Positions 40,530-49,168 of a stretch of DNA of 64,000 bases are shown piece after piece. Numbering within the stretch: the first letter of the stretch is position 1; the number at the start of each line of letters is the position of its first letter. The translations under genes were made by a program, and so were the position numbers. The stretch is from Actinomadura logoneensis (GTDB lineage Bacteria; Actinomycetota; Actinomycetes; Streptosporangiales; Streptosporangiaceae): the NCBI RefSeq assembly GCF_003428695.1, contig NZ_QURH01000180.1, forward strand, positions 1-64,000. Reading direction: 5' to 3'. The notes under the pieces are model-generated. The model was not told the DNA's origin. It saw only the letters and a program-made list of their open reading frames with translations, and made no database searches.

Positions 40530-40835
40530 ATGGAGAACACGACCCCGGGTAACGCCGCCGACCTGCACGGCAGGGTGGTCGGCACGATCGTGGCCGCGCT
40601 CGCCGAGGCGACCCGACTCGACCCCCGCACGATCGGTGAGGACAGCACTCTCTTCGACGAGCTGGGGCTCGACTCCACCACGGTGCTCGGGCTGCTCATG
40701 ACGATCGAGGAGGAGCTCGGGATCGAGTTCGACACCGACTCCCTCGAACAGCACCACTTCGAGTCGGTGGGCACCCTCGCCGCGTTCGTGGAGACGCAGG
40801 TGGTCGAGCAGGTGCCCGATCTGGCCGAAGCGTAG
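40530..40835 (+). CDS. Acyl carrier protein 2
   Basis: The 101-aa ACP has Ser49 in DELGLDSTTVLGLL, with surrounding acidic helices II and III (IEEELGIEFDTDSLEQ). ATG 40530 has AAAGGTGA 9 nt upstream; a GTG at 40497 overlapping the decarboxylase stop is also in frame. Its place right after the ATP-grasp and decarboxylase genes makes it the probable carrier for the amino acid-derived unit, while ACP 1 probably carries the fatty acyl unit. Confidence 0.93.
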   Translation: MENTTPGNAADLHGRVVGTIVAALAEATRLDPRTIGEDSTLFDELGLDSTTVLGLLMTIEEELGIEFDTDSLEQHHFESVGTLAAFVETQVVEQVPDLAEA

Positions 40836-40841
40836 CCGCCG

Positions 40842-41723
40842 ATGTACCTCGCCACGGCCCCTGGCCCGGGGGCCCTCGATCCGGCCGCTCGGACGCCCCT
40901 CCGCCTGTCACGTCTCCTGAGCCTGACGTTCGGGGCGGGGCAGCCGTTCCACCCCGACCCGATGGAACCGAGTCTGGAACGGATGCAGACGGACCTGCTC
41001 CGTCCCTATCGGAGGGAACTGCGCGCGGAGGTGCTCGCCCAGGGGCGACGCAACACCTTCACCGAGATGAGCCAGGCACTGCTGGCCGCGCTCGGGCCGC
41101 TCAAGGACCCGCTCGACATGATCCTGGTGGTCAACAGCGTGCCGGACGCCGACCCGCGCCGGTCGCCGTCCTGTCACCTCACCGACGTCGCGCCCGGCGA
41201 CGCACTGGCCTTCAACCTCTCCGACCAGGGGGCCGCCGGACCCTTCACAGCGCTGCGGCTGGTCACCGAGTACGCCAAGGTCAGCGGCTTCCGTCATGCC
41301 CTGGTCGTCGTCCTGGACCAGCGGACCTTTCCCTACGACGTGACCGGGGCCGACGGCGTCCCCGAGCACGACTGCGCGGTCGGCCTGCTTCTCGGCCCCA
41401 CCGGGCCCGCCGGAGAGCCGGCCGTCCACCAGCGGGCGGACGTCGCCCCTGAGGAGGTCCCCGCCCACCTCAACGCCGAGGGCGAGACCTCTGCCGTACT
41501 GGTGGCAGGGGAGGGCATCGAGCCGGACTGGATCGCGCCGGGACGGTTCACCGAAGTGATCTGGGCGCCCGAGGGGCGTCCCTGTACCGGTCCATGGTCC
41601 GCGCTCGCCGCCTCGCTGCCGCGCCTCGCCGCGCGCGGCCCCGACCACCTCGTCGTCGCGGACTACGACCGCGCCCAGCGGTACCTGTGTCTGAGCAGCA
41701 TGGACTTGGAGGAGGCCCTGTGA
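40842..41723 (+). CDS. KAS III-like protein without catalytic Cys
   Basis: The 293-aa product follows the KAS III N-terminal pattern: PLDMILVVNSVPDADP, then LAFNLSDQGAAGPFTALRLV and HALVVVLDQ. In KAS III the middle segment holds the nucleophile (AACSG); here it is SDQGAAG with Gln129 and Gly130, so no Cys is available. C-terminal His/Asn catalytic motifs are not evident. It may be a structural partner for the active KAS III at 36837, in the manner of chain-length-factor subunits, or a binding protein. It starts 6 nt after ACP 2. Assignment rests on motif similarity only. Confidence 0.6.
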   Translation: MYLATAPGPGALDPAARTPLRLSRLLSLTFGAGQPFHPDPMEPSLERMQTDLLRPYRRELRAEVLAQGRRNTFTEMSQALLAALGPLKDPLDMILVVNSVPDADPRRSPSCHLTDVAPGDALAFNLSDQGAAGPFTALRLVTEYAKVSGFRHALVVVLDQRTFPYDVTGADGVPEHDCAVGLLLGPTGPAGEPAVHQRADVAPEEVPAHLNAEGETSAVLVAGEGIEPDWIAPGRFTEVIWAPEGRPCTGPWSALAASLPRLAARGPDHLVVADYDRAQRYLCLSSMDLEEAL

Positions 41724-42427
41724 CGAGTCTGGAGACGCCCGACACCGAAACGGTCACAGGCACATGGAGGAGACTGCGGGGGCTCGCCCGTGGAGCGGGG
41801 GTGGTTCCCGCTCTGACCGCGCTGCGGACGGCCGTCTGCCCGGAAGCCCTGCCGTGCGGACCGGCGGGGCACGCGCTGGTCCCGGAGGACATCGCCGAGA
41901 CCTTCGACCACGGCTGGGCCGACGGCAGCGGGGCTCCCCGCGCCGCGGACCGGGAGGACAGGCTGACTGAAATCGCCGTATCCGGCGGTGTCCTGGTCGC
42001 GCTCCGGAGGAGGGACGAGGCGCCGGTGGACGTTCACCGGGCACCGGTACGGGCGTGGACGCTGGGCCTGGCCTGGGTGCGCCTCGGCCTCTCGGAACAG
42101 ATGCTGGACACCTGCATGACCTACCTCAGGGGCCGCGTCACCGGTGCCGGCACACTGCTCAACCAGCAGATGGTCAAGGGATCGCTCGCGGAGGTGGCCA
42201 TCGAGCATCTCGAGATCGAGACCATGATGGACGGCGCCCTCCCCGGTGACCTCGACATCGCGGCGACGGTCCACCTGCACGCCCAGATCACCCGTGCCGA
42301 CCGGATGCTCCTCCGGCTGCTCGGCGCCTACGGGTTCCTGGCCGATGGTCCGGGCCAGGTCGCCTGGGTGTCGGAGTTGCTCGCGGATGTCTATGTCGGT
42401 CCACCGGCGGAAGGCGGCCCACGATGA
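41720..42427 (+). CDS. Protein resembling the C-terminal half of an acyl-CoA dehydrogenase
   Basis: The 235-aa product is mostly alpha-helical. MVKGSLAEVAIEHLEIETMM and ADRMLLRLLGAYGFLADG resemble the C-terminal helical bundle of ACADs, but no FAD-binding TEP/GSD motif, N-terminal domain or EGT base is present. GTG 41720 overlaps the previous stop by 4 nt and the stop overlaps the next gene by 4 nt. The adjacent full-length dehydrogenase suggests a two-subunit enzyme. The function is not proven. Confidence 0.6.
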   Translation: MTSLETPDTETVTGTWRRLRGLARGAGVVPALTALRTAVCPEALPCGPAGHALVPEDIAETFDHGWADGSGAPRAADREDRLTEIAVSGGVLVALRRRDEAPVDVHRAPVRAWTLGLAWVRLGLSEQMLDTCMTYLRGRVTGAGTLLNQQMVKGSLAEVAIEHLEIETMMDGALPGDLDIAATVHLHAQITRADRMLLRLLGAYGFLADGPGQVAWVSELLADVYVGPPAEGGPR

Positions 42428-43581
42428 TCGAGCTGGACGACCGGACGAGGGCGATCCAGCGACGCGCCCGCGAGTGGGCCCGGGAGCTCAAGCCACTGGC
42501 CTTGGAGCTGGACGGGGACCCGGACGCGATCTACCGCCACCTCGACGTGGCGATCGTGTCGTACCTGACCCGGATGCCGGTCCCCCCGCGACACAACCCC
42601 GACCCGGTGGTCATCGACGGGCACAGGTTCTATGGCACCGGAACGCTGGAACGAGTCGTCTTCGCCGAGGAGGTGGCGGTCGGTGACGCCGGGATGCTGC
42701 TGGCCGCGCCGGGCCCGGTGATGTCGGGTGTCCTGGTCGACTCACTGGGCGACGAACGGCAGAAGGAGTGGTTCTACAGCCGTATCCTCCAGCGCCCCAC
42801 CTGGACGTTCTTCGCGTTGACCGAGCCCGCGCGCGGCTCTGACGCCGGGGCGATGGAGACCACCCTCGCGCCGGACGGTGACGGTTATGTGTTGAACGGC
42901 CGTAAGAGGTACATCGGCAACGCCGCCCGCGCCGACATCGGTGTCGTCTTCGCCCGGACCCGGCCCGGTCCGCTCGGGGTCACCGCGGTCCTCGCCGAAA
43001 CGTCCGACCCCGGGTTCACCGCCGAGCCCCTCGAAACCATCGGACTCCGTGGTCTGCGCATCACGAACGTGACGCTGGACAGAGTGCGGATCTCTGCGGG
43101 AAACGTCCTCGGCCAGCATCTGCGGCCCACGCAGCGGGGCATGTGGAGTGCCGTCCAAGGGCTGAACCGGCTCCGCCCCGGGGTCGCCGCGTTCGGGCTG
43201 GGCATCGCCCGTTCGGCGTATGAGTACGTCCGGGAGAACCGGCCCGGCCTCCCGCTTCGGGACCGGGAACGGCTGGACGACCTCGGCCGCCGCATCACCG
43301 GCGTCCGCCAGCTGATCTGGCGGGCCGCCCTCGCGGTCGACGCCGCCCGTCCGAGCGCGGGGTACGAGGCCTCCGCCGCGAAGGCGAAGGCGTCCCGACT
43401 CGCCGAGGACGCGACCATGGAGGCGCTCGGCTTCTTCGGAGCCGGCGCCCGGCTGGAGCATCCGCTTCTGGACAAGCTCGCCAGGGACGCCCGCGCCGTC
43501 GAGTTCATGGAAGGCACGGGCAACATCCAGAAGCTCAACCTCTTCACCGGCCTGCTCCAGGGCCGTCTGCACCGTGGCTGA
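42424..43581 (+). CDS. Acyl-CoA dehydrogenase family protein, catalytic type
   Basis: The 385-aa product is of standard ACAD length. It has FFALTEPARGSDAGAMETTL (FAD and substrate region), LNGRKRYIGNAARADIGVVF, GLRGLRITNVTLDRVRI and the C-terminal FMEGTGNIQKLN with catalytic Glu363. It is thus a complete flavin dehydrogenase and the probable active partner of the preceding helical protein. The substrate is probably the ACP-bound acyl or aminoacyl chain. ATG 42424 overlaps the previous stop by 4 nt (ATGA). Confidence 0.9.
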   Translation: MIELDDRTRAIQRRAREWARELKPLALELDGDPDAIYRHLDVAIVSYLTRMPVPPRHNPDPVVIDGHRFYGTGTLERVVFAEEVAVGDAGMLLAAPGPVMSGVLVDSLGDERQKEWFYSRILQRPTWTFFALTEPARGSDAGAMETTLAPDGDGYVLNGRKRYIGNAARADIGVVFARTRPGPLGVTAVLAETSDPGFTAEPLETIGLRGLRITNVTLDRVRISAGNVLGQHLRPTQRGMWSAVQGLNRLRPGVAAFGLGIARSAYEYVRENRPGLPLRDRERLDDLGRRITGVRQLIWRAALAVDAARPSAGYEASAAKAKASRLAEDATMEALGFFGAGARLEHPLLDKLARDARAVEFMEGTGNIQKLNLFTGLLQGRLHRG

Positions 43582-44944
43582 CGCGGGTCCCGCCCTGGTG
43601 GGCGGTGAGGAGGCGGGCCGTGAGGAACCGGGCCGCGGGAGAAGGCGCCGCGAGATCCGCAGGCTCGCCGGACCCATGATGCTGGCCGGAACGGCCGGGG
43701 TGCTGGTACCGACTGTGGTTTTGGCCCTGGTCTCGCGGTTGGGTGCCGACGAACTGACGATCCGAGCCCTCTACACTCCGCTGGCCTTCCTCTTCCTCGC
43801 GCTCCAGATGGCCTTCGACCTCAGCAACCAGGCCGGCGCCGCGTTCCATTTCGGGCGGGGGACCGATCGGTACGTGCCTTCCCACGCGGTCAGCCTGCTG
43901 GGGATCTGGGTCGGCCTCGCGGTGGCCATCTGCGTTCTGGTCGCGGCGGCGGCCCCCGTCCTGACCGGCGTCCTGCATGTGGAGCCGGCGGTGGGGCCGC
44001 GATTCGAGGCGTTCCTGCGCTGGATGGCGATCGCCCACCTCGCCCTGCCCGGGTCGGTTCTGGCCGCGTCCTGCCTGCGCGGAACGGGAAGGCCCCGGGC
44101 GGCGGCGTCGATCACTGTGACCAACGCCGTGGTCGAGATCGGCGCCGTCGCAGCCCTCGGCCCCGGCAGTGGTCTCGGGATCATGGCGGTGCCGGTGGCG
44201 ACGGCCCTCGCCGGGCTGTCCGGGACCGTTCTCGGCCTGGTGCACCTGCGCCGGGCGGGCCTGTGGGGACGGCCGCTCGGGTGGCGGCCGGACGCCATCG
44301 GGCGCCTGGTGTCGGTGGGACTGCCGGTCGGCGCCTCCTACCTGGTCCTCTTCGCGATGAACCTGGCCCTGTTGTGGGTACTCGGCCCGTTCGGCCGAGA
44401 TGTCCGCGATGGATTCGCGGTCGGTGCCGTCGTGCAGAGCCTGGTCGTCATCCCGGCGATCGCGCTCGGATCGGCTACGGCGATCGTCATGAACCAGCAG
44501 CGCGGCGCCGGGAAGCTGCCGTGGCTGGAGGACACGCTGAGGGCCGGGCTCCAGGTGGCCTTCGTGATGTACGCGGTCCTCGCCCCGGCCGTCTGGCTCG
44601 GGAGGGAGGTCCTCGGCGTGCTGCTGGCAGGGGACACCCGGGTGGCTGAGGAAGGCGTCCGCTTCCTCGGCGTCGTCGCCCCCACCTACCTGGTCTTCGG
44701 CATGGTCCTGGTCGCCGTCACGGCCATCGAGCAGATCGGAGGAGGCGCCCTGGTGCTCGGCATGAACGCCGCCTACACGGTCGGGATCGTCGGACTGGGC
44801 GGCCTGCTGGCCCGGTGGCTCGACGCTCCCGGCGCCCTGTACACCACGATCGCGCTCTTCAATCTCGCGGGAATCGGGGGAGTGGCACTGACCCTCCGGT
44901 TCGTCCGCGGTCTGAGCAGGGGGCGCCCGTGCCCGGCCGAGTGA
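43574..44944 (+). CDS. MATE-family efflux transporter
   Basis: The 456-aa protein has about 12 hydrophobic helices with an internal duplication typical of MATE transporters. Helix 1 follows a basic lead (REIRRLAGPMMLAGTAG). VVQSLVVIPAIALGSATAIV begins the second-half pattern with a conserved small-residue helix and MNQQRGAGK loop. It is the probable exporter of the BGC product, driven by H+ or Na+. GTG 43574 overlaps the dehydrogenase stop by 8 nt. Confidence 0.87.
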   Translation: MADAGPALVGGEEAGREEPGRGRRRREIRRLAGPMMLAGTAGVLVPTVVLALVSRLGADELTIRALYTPLAFLFLALQMAFDLSNQAGAAFHFGRGTDRYVPSHAVSLLGIWVGLAVAICVLVAAAAPVLTGVLHVEPAVGPRFEAFLRWMAIAHLALPGSVLAASCLRGTGRPRAAASITVTNAVVEIGAVAALGPGSGLGIMAVPVATALAGLSGTVLGLVHLRRAGLWGRPLGWRPDAIGRLVSVGLPVGASYLVLFAMNLALLWVLGPFGRDVRDGFAVGAVVQSLVVIPAIALGSATAIVMNQQRGAGKLPWLEDTLRAGLQVAFVMYAVLAPAVWLGREVLGVLLAGDTRVAEEGVRFLGVVAPTYLVFGMVLVAVTAIEQIGGGALVLGMNAAYTVGIVGLGGLLARWLDAPGALYTTIALFNLAGIGGVALTLRFVRGLSRGRPCPAE

Positions 44945-44959
44945 CGAGGAGGGCCGCCG

Positions 44960-45682
44960 GTGGTTGAAGTCCTGCCGGCGAGCGGCGCTGTGGAGGTCTG
45001 GAGAATCCCCCTGGACCTGCCGTCAGAGGCCGTGGTGCGACTACGGGCGACCCTGGACCGGGAGGAGACGGAAAGGCTCCATCGCAGCCGCTGCGCCCGT
45101 GAACGGCGTCGGCTCATCGTCGCCCGCGGCACGCTACGGCAGATTCTCGCGGCCTACCTTGGGGAGGCCCCGGGAGAGCTGCGCTGGACGCGGGGTCCCT
45201 ACGGGAAGCCCGGGATCGCCCGGGTGGACACCGAGCTCCGGTTCAACCTCTCGCACGCGGGGGAGGTGGCTCTGGTCGCGGTGACCTCCCGTGACGAAGT
45301 CGGGGTCGACGTGGACCTACCGCGGCCCCGAGTGCCGGTTCGGCCGTTCTCCGCCCGCTACTTCCCCCCTGCTGAGGCGGCTTTGGTCGACCGAGCGGAC
45401 CCGTCCCACGCCCGGACCGCCTTCCTGCGGCTCTGGACCCGCAAGGAGGCGGTGGTCAAGGCGGCGGGAGCACGCGTGACGCAGGGGCTGCGCCTTCCGG
45501 TGGCCACGGGCGGCCCCGCGGGGGCGTCCGGGGCCGTAGTGGTGCGTGATCCCACCGGTGTGATCGCGGGGACATGGACGGTGCAGGATCTGCCGATGCC
45601 GGGCGAGTACGTGGCCGCGGTGGCCGTCGAGGGACGACGGGCGCCACGGGTCGTCATCAGGCGCGTCGACCGCTGGTGGTGA
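44960..45682 (+). CDS. Sfp-type 4'-phosphopantetheinyl transferase
   Basis: The 240-aa product has the two Sfp signatures: VGVDVDLPRP (metal-binding Asp pair) and FLRLWTRKEAVVKAAG (Trp, Lys-Glu, Lys). FNLSHAGEVALVAV is the preceding substrate strand. It transfers phosphopantetheine from CoA to the serine of carrier proteins, here ACP 1 and ACP 2. It is the last gene of the operon; GTG 44960 has GAGGAGG upstream. The BGC probably ends here, because the next 300 bp carry tandem repeats and then an unrelated methyltransferase. Confidence 0.95.
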   Translation: MVEVLPASGAVEVWRIPLDLPSEAVVRLRATLDREETERLHRSRCARERRRLIVARGTLRQILAAYLGEAPGELRWTRGPYGKPGIARVDTELRFNLSHAGEVALVAVTSRDEVGVDVDLPRPRVPVRPFSARYFPPAEAALVDRADPSHARTAFLRLWTRKEAVVKAAGARVTQGLRLPVATGGPAGASGAVVVRDPTGVIAGTWTVQDLPMPGEYVAAVAVEGRRAPRVVIRRVDRWW

Positions 45683-45692
45683 GGTTCAGCCG

Positions 45693-45764
45693 AGTGTCGT
45701 CTCTGAGGGCAGTGTCGCCTCTGAGGGGAGTGTCGTCTCTGAGGGGAGTGTCGTCTCTGAGGGG
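45693..45764. repeat. Four tandem 18-bp repeats after the BGC
   Basis: The unit AGTGTCGTCTCTGAGGGG starts at 45693, 45711, 45729 and 45747. Copies 3 and 4 are identical and the others differ by one base. It begins 10 bp after the PPTase stop. On the minus strand it would code for LPSETT hexapeptides within a 66-codon ORF (45886-45686) that I do not accept as a gene. The remaining 216 bp up to the methyltransferase hold only its promoter region. Confidence 0.8.
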
Positions 45765-45980
45765 ATGAGCGACGGTCGGTGAAGTAGTGGGAGTCGGATC
45801 GCGATTTGCCCGTCATCGAGCGCCGGGCCGCGGTCACCGAGGGCGGCCAGTACCGCCGCGAGCGAGGCCCGCCGCGACGCGGCCACCGTACGCGACGGCT
45901 CTCCGGAACCCGTGAATTCGGGCGAGTCGGACCGCTAGGTTGACCCTCACTGAGAACCCCGGTCGAAAAGGGACTGACTC

Positions 45981-46775
45981 ATGGCCGATCCGAACGTCGT
46001 GCCCGACCCCACCGTCCCGCATTCGGCGCGCGTGTGGAACTACTGGCTGGGCGGCAAGGACCACTACCCGGTGGACCGCGAGGTCGGCGAGAAGGTGCGC
46101 GAGGTGTACCCCGCGATCGTGGACGTCGCCCGGCACTCCCGCAGGTTCCTCAGACGGTCGGTCAGGTTCCTCACCGAGGAGGCGGGCATCCGGCAGTTCC
46201 TCGACATCGGGACCGGGCTGCCCACCGCCGACAACATCCACCAGGTCGCGCAGCGGGCCGCCCCCGAGTCCCGCGTCGTCTACGTCGACAACGACCCGCT
46301 GGTGCTGGTCCACGCCCGGGCGCTGCTGTCGAGCACCCCGGAAGGGGCGTGCGACTACCTCGACGCCGACGTCCGGGACCCCGAGGCCGTCCTGCGGCGG
46401 GCGGCGCGGACCCTGGACCTCACCCGCCCCGTCGCCCTGATGATGCTGGGCATCCTCGGGAACATCTGGGACGACGACGAGGCGATGGCGATCCGCGACC
46501 ACCTCGTCGACGCCCTCCCGCCGGGGAGCTACCTCGTCCTGGAGGACGGCACCGACGCCGTGGACCCCGACGCCGCGGCCGACGCCGAGCGCACCCGGGC
46601 GGAGGCCGGAGACCCCTACCGCCTGCGCACCCCCGAGCAGATCGCCGCGTACTTCCACGGCCTCACCCTCGTCGAACCCGGTGTCGTCTCGGTCTCCCAC
46701 TGGCGCCCCGACCCCAACCGCTGGGGCCTCCCACCCGAGGTCACGGCGTACTGCGGAGTAGCCCGCAAACCCTGA
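45981..46775 (+). CDS. SAM-dependent methyltransferase (DUF574/PF04672)
   Basis: The 264-aa product begins with SARVWNYWLGGKDHYPVDRE, a hallmark of this actinobacterial family, and has the SAM motif FLDIGTGLPTADNIHQVA and acidic YVDNDPLVLVHA. The family is abundant in actinomycetes; substrates are not established. It is probably not part of the BGC, since the repeat array and its own promoter separate it. ATG 45981 follows AAAAGGGACTGACTC. Confidence 0.93.
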   Translation: MADPNVVPDPTVPHSARVWNYWLGGKDHYPVDREVGEKVREVYPAIVDVARHSRRFLRRSVRFLTEEAGIRQFLDIGTGLPTADNIHQVAQRAAPESRVVYVDNDPLVLVHARALLSSTPEGACDYLDADVRDPEAVLRRAARTLDLTRPVALMMLGILGNIWDDDEAMAIRDHLVDALPPGSYLVLEDGTDAVDPDAAADAERTRAEAGDPYRLRTPEQIAAYFHGLTLVEPGVVSVSHWRPDPNRWGLPPEVTAYCGVARKP

Positions 46776-46977
46776 CCCCGCGAACCCGGCGAGGTTCCGC
46801 CGCCGGCGTCTCCCATCGGCCAGGGCCCGTGGTCCGCGACCCGTGCGAGCCGCCGTGGGCATTCCGGGATAGGGGAAAGGGACTTGGATGATCAAACATG
46901 CGACCCCGCACAGGCCCTGGCGGCCATGGTGTTCGTGAAGCCTGCCTGGTTGGAGGGGCTGGTCGCGGGGCACGAGG

Positions 46978-48972
46978 TCACTCGGTGAGGGCGTCGGCCG
47001 GGGTGTTCGGGGTGGGGCGGTAGGCGGATGCCTGGAGGTCGTACAGCTCGGCGTACAGGCCGTTCGCGGCGAGCAGGGCGGGGTGGTCGCCCTCCTCGAT
47101 GACCCGGCCGTCCCTGAGGACGTAGATGTGGTCGGCGTGGCGGACGCTGGCGAGGCGGTGGGTGATCAGCAGGACGGTCCGGCCGTGGCGCCGGGCGTGG
47201 ACGCGGATCCGCTCGAACATGCGGTGTTCGGCGCGGGCGTCCAGGGCGGCGGTCGGCTCGTCGCAGACCAGGAGCGGCGCGTCGCGGTAGAAGCCGCGGG
47301 CGGCGGCCAGGCGCTGCCACTGCCCGCCGGACAGCTCCTGGCCTCCTTCGAAGCGCTTGTCCAGCAGCGTCTCGTACGCGTGGGGGAAGGCGCCGATCAT
47401 CTCGTCGGCGCCGGAGTCCGCCGCGGCGGCGAGCATCCGGTGCCTCACCCGGGCGTCGGTCAGGTCGTCGCCCATGACGATGTTGTCGGCGGCGGTCATC
47501 GGCCAGTGGGTGTGGTCCTGCGCGACGACCGCGATGTCGCGGCGGACGAGGTCGGGGTCGAGCCTGGTGACGACGGTGTCGTCCCAGCGGACCTGTCCGC
47601 TGTCGGGCGCGTACAGCCCGGAGATGATCTTCGCGAGGGTGGTCTTGCCCGATCCGTTCTCACCGACCAGCGCGACGATCTGGCCGCGCCGCAGCCGCAC
47701 CGACACGTCGCGCAGGGTGGGCTCGTCACTGCTGGGGTAGGTGAAGGTGACGCGGTCCACGGTGATCTCCCGGAAGGAACGCAGGGCCCGGCGTGTCTCG
47801 GCGTCGTCCTCCGGGACCGAGGGCGGCGCCGGGCGGGACGACGGCTCCCCGGCCGTCTCGACATAGGCGAGGTAGTCGGCGAAGTACAGGCCGTCCTCGT
47901 AGGTGCGGTTCAGCGCGTGGACGAGGTTCAGCAGCGACTGCTGACCGGTGCGGATCGCCAGGACGGCGGTCCCCGCGACGGCCAGCGGCATCATGCTCCG
48001 CCACAGCAGCACCCCGAGCACCACATACAGAACGGCGGTCGCGAGCCCGCGCAGCACGTCGCCGTAGCCCTGGACCAGGGTCCGGCTCCGCGCGACCCCC
48101 ACCAGGACGCGTTGGATCCGGTCGGCGAGCACGGCGTACTGGCGGAGCAGGTAGGCCCGCACCGTGAACGACCGCACCTCCGCCGCGTGCCGGCGTTCGG
48201 TCATCAGGTCGGAGAGGATCCACGCGCGCCGCCGGACGGCGATCAGCGAGAGCTGCGCGCGGTAGCCCAGCCGCGCCGAGCGGACGGCGGCCCACGCCTC
48301 GGGGAGCGCGGTCAGCACCAGCAGCGGCAGCAGGACCGGGTGCAGGACGCCCAGCGCCCCGGCGGCGGCGACGACGCCCACGGCGGCGGTGCCGAGATCG
48401 ACCGCGTTGTCGACCATGGACGACGCGGACTGCAGTCCGCGGATCTGCGCGCGGTGCAGCGCGTCCTGGTGGTCGCTGTCGTCGAAGCGGGCCAGGTCGA
48501 CCACGGTGGTCGTCTCGTACAGCCGCTGCTCGACGATGCGCGCGACCCGCGGACGCAGCCGCTGCTGCGACCACTGCGCGACCAGCGCCAGCGCGGCGCG
48601 GACGGTGATCGCGGCCCCCACGAGCGCCAGCCCCGGAGCCGCCGCGCCGACCCGCTCGGGCGTCGGCCCGGCCGCGAACAGCGCGGTCAGGACGCGGGTC
48701 GTCGCCAGCAGTCCGAACGCGGTGAACACCCCCGCGACGGCGTTGCACACGACCGTGATGAGCAGGTCGCGCCGGTCGGCCCGCCAGCCGAGCCGCACGA
48801 CCTGCCCGATCAGGCGCGGCAGCTCGCGGGCCATGGACAGCGTGCTGGTCTCGGCCATCTCCTTCGACCGGCGGTCCCAGCCCCTCGAGGGGACGAACCG
48901 GGGCCCCGCGTCCACGGGGGGTTCCTCGGCGGACGGCCGAAGTCGGGTGAGCAGCCGGGTGATACGCGTCAT
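46978..48972 (-). CDS. ABC exporter, fused permease and ATPase
   Basis: The 664-aa product has an N-terminal membrane domain (helices from about residue 70 to 360) and a C-terminal ATPase with Walker A GENGSGKTTLAK, signature QELSGGQWQRLAAARG, Walker B LLVCDEPTAALDA and H-loop LLITHRLASVRHAD. Such half-transporters dimerise and export lipids, peptides or drugs. ATG 48972 is preceded by GAGGAGGCCCGCCC. It lies 3' of an XRE regulator in the same orientation, with a strong hairpin between them. The substrate is unknown. Confidence 0.93.
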   Translation of the reverse strand: MTRITRLLTRLRPSAEEPPVDAGPRFVPSRGWDRRSKEMAETSTLSMARELPRLIGQVVRLGWRADRRDLLITVVCNAVAGVFTAFGLLATTRVLTALFAAGPTPERVGAAAPGLALVGAAITVRAALALVAQWSQQRLRPRVARIVEQRLYETTTVVDLARFDDSDHQDALHRAQIRGLQSASSMVDNAVDLGTAAVGVVAAAGALGVLHPVLLPLLVLTALPEAWAAVRSARLGYRAQLSLIAVRRRAWILSDLMTERRHAAEVRSFTVRAYLLRQYAVLADRIQRVLVGVARSRTLVQGYGDVLRGLATAVLYVVLGVLLWRSMMPLAVAGTAVLAIRTGQQSLLNLVHALNRTYEDGLYFADYLAYVETAGEPSSRPAPPSVPEDDAETRRALRSFREITVDRVTFTYPSSDEPTLRDVSVRLRRGQIVALVGENGSGKTTLAKIISGLYAPDSGQVRWDDTVVTRLDPDLVRRDIAVVAQDHTHWPMTAADNIVMGDDLTDARVRHRMLAAAADSGADEMIGAFPHAYETLLDKRFEGGQELSGGQWQRLAAARGFYRDAPLLVCDEPTAALDARAEHRMFERIRVHARRHGRTVLLITHRLASVRHADHIYVLRDGRVIEEGDHPALLAANGLYAELYDLQASAYRPTPNTPADALTE

Positions 48973-49168
48973 GGGCGGGCCTCCTCGCGCGGCACGGTGA
49001 GTTCGGTGGACGGACGGTTCGGCGTCCGAGCGGCCCCGGCTGGGAGCCGAGTCCCAGGTGACCTCAAACGCGTCCGTCGCGGCAGGACGACGGACGCACC
49101 CGGACGGCCGCCTCCTCGACCCCTGCGGACACGCGATGGACGAGCGCCGAAGACGAGCCCCCCGTCCC

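Noticed and set aside
16591-45682. Caprazamycin-type liponucleoside cluster
   Set aside because: The sulfation genes match, but no nucleoside, aldolase, aminoribosyl or rhamnose genes of such clusters are present.
45686-45886. 66-codon minus-strand ORF with LPSETT repeats
   Set aside because: The repeat is explained by the 18-bp DNA repeat. No ribosome binding site or family feature supports translation.
46776-46977. Short plus-strand coding remnant ending in GLVAGHEVTR
   Set aside because: There is no start with a ribosome binding site and no recognisable domain. The 202-bp gap between convergent genes is better left unassigned.
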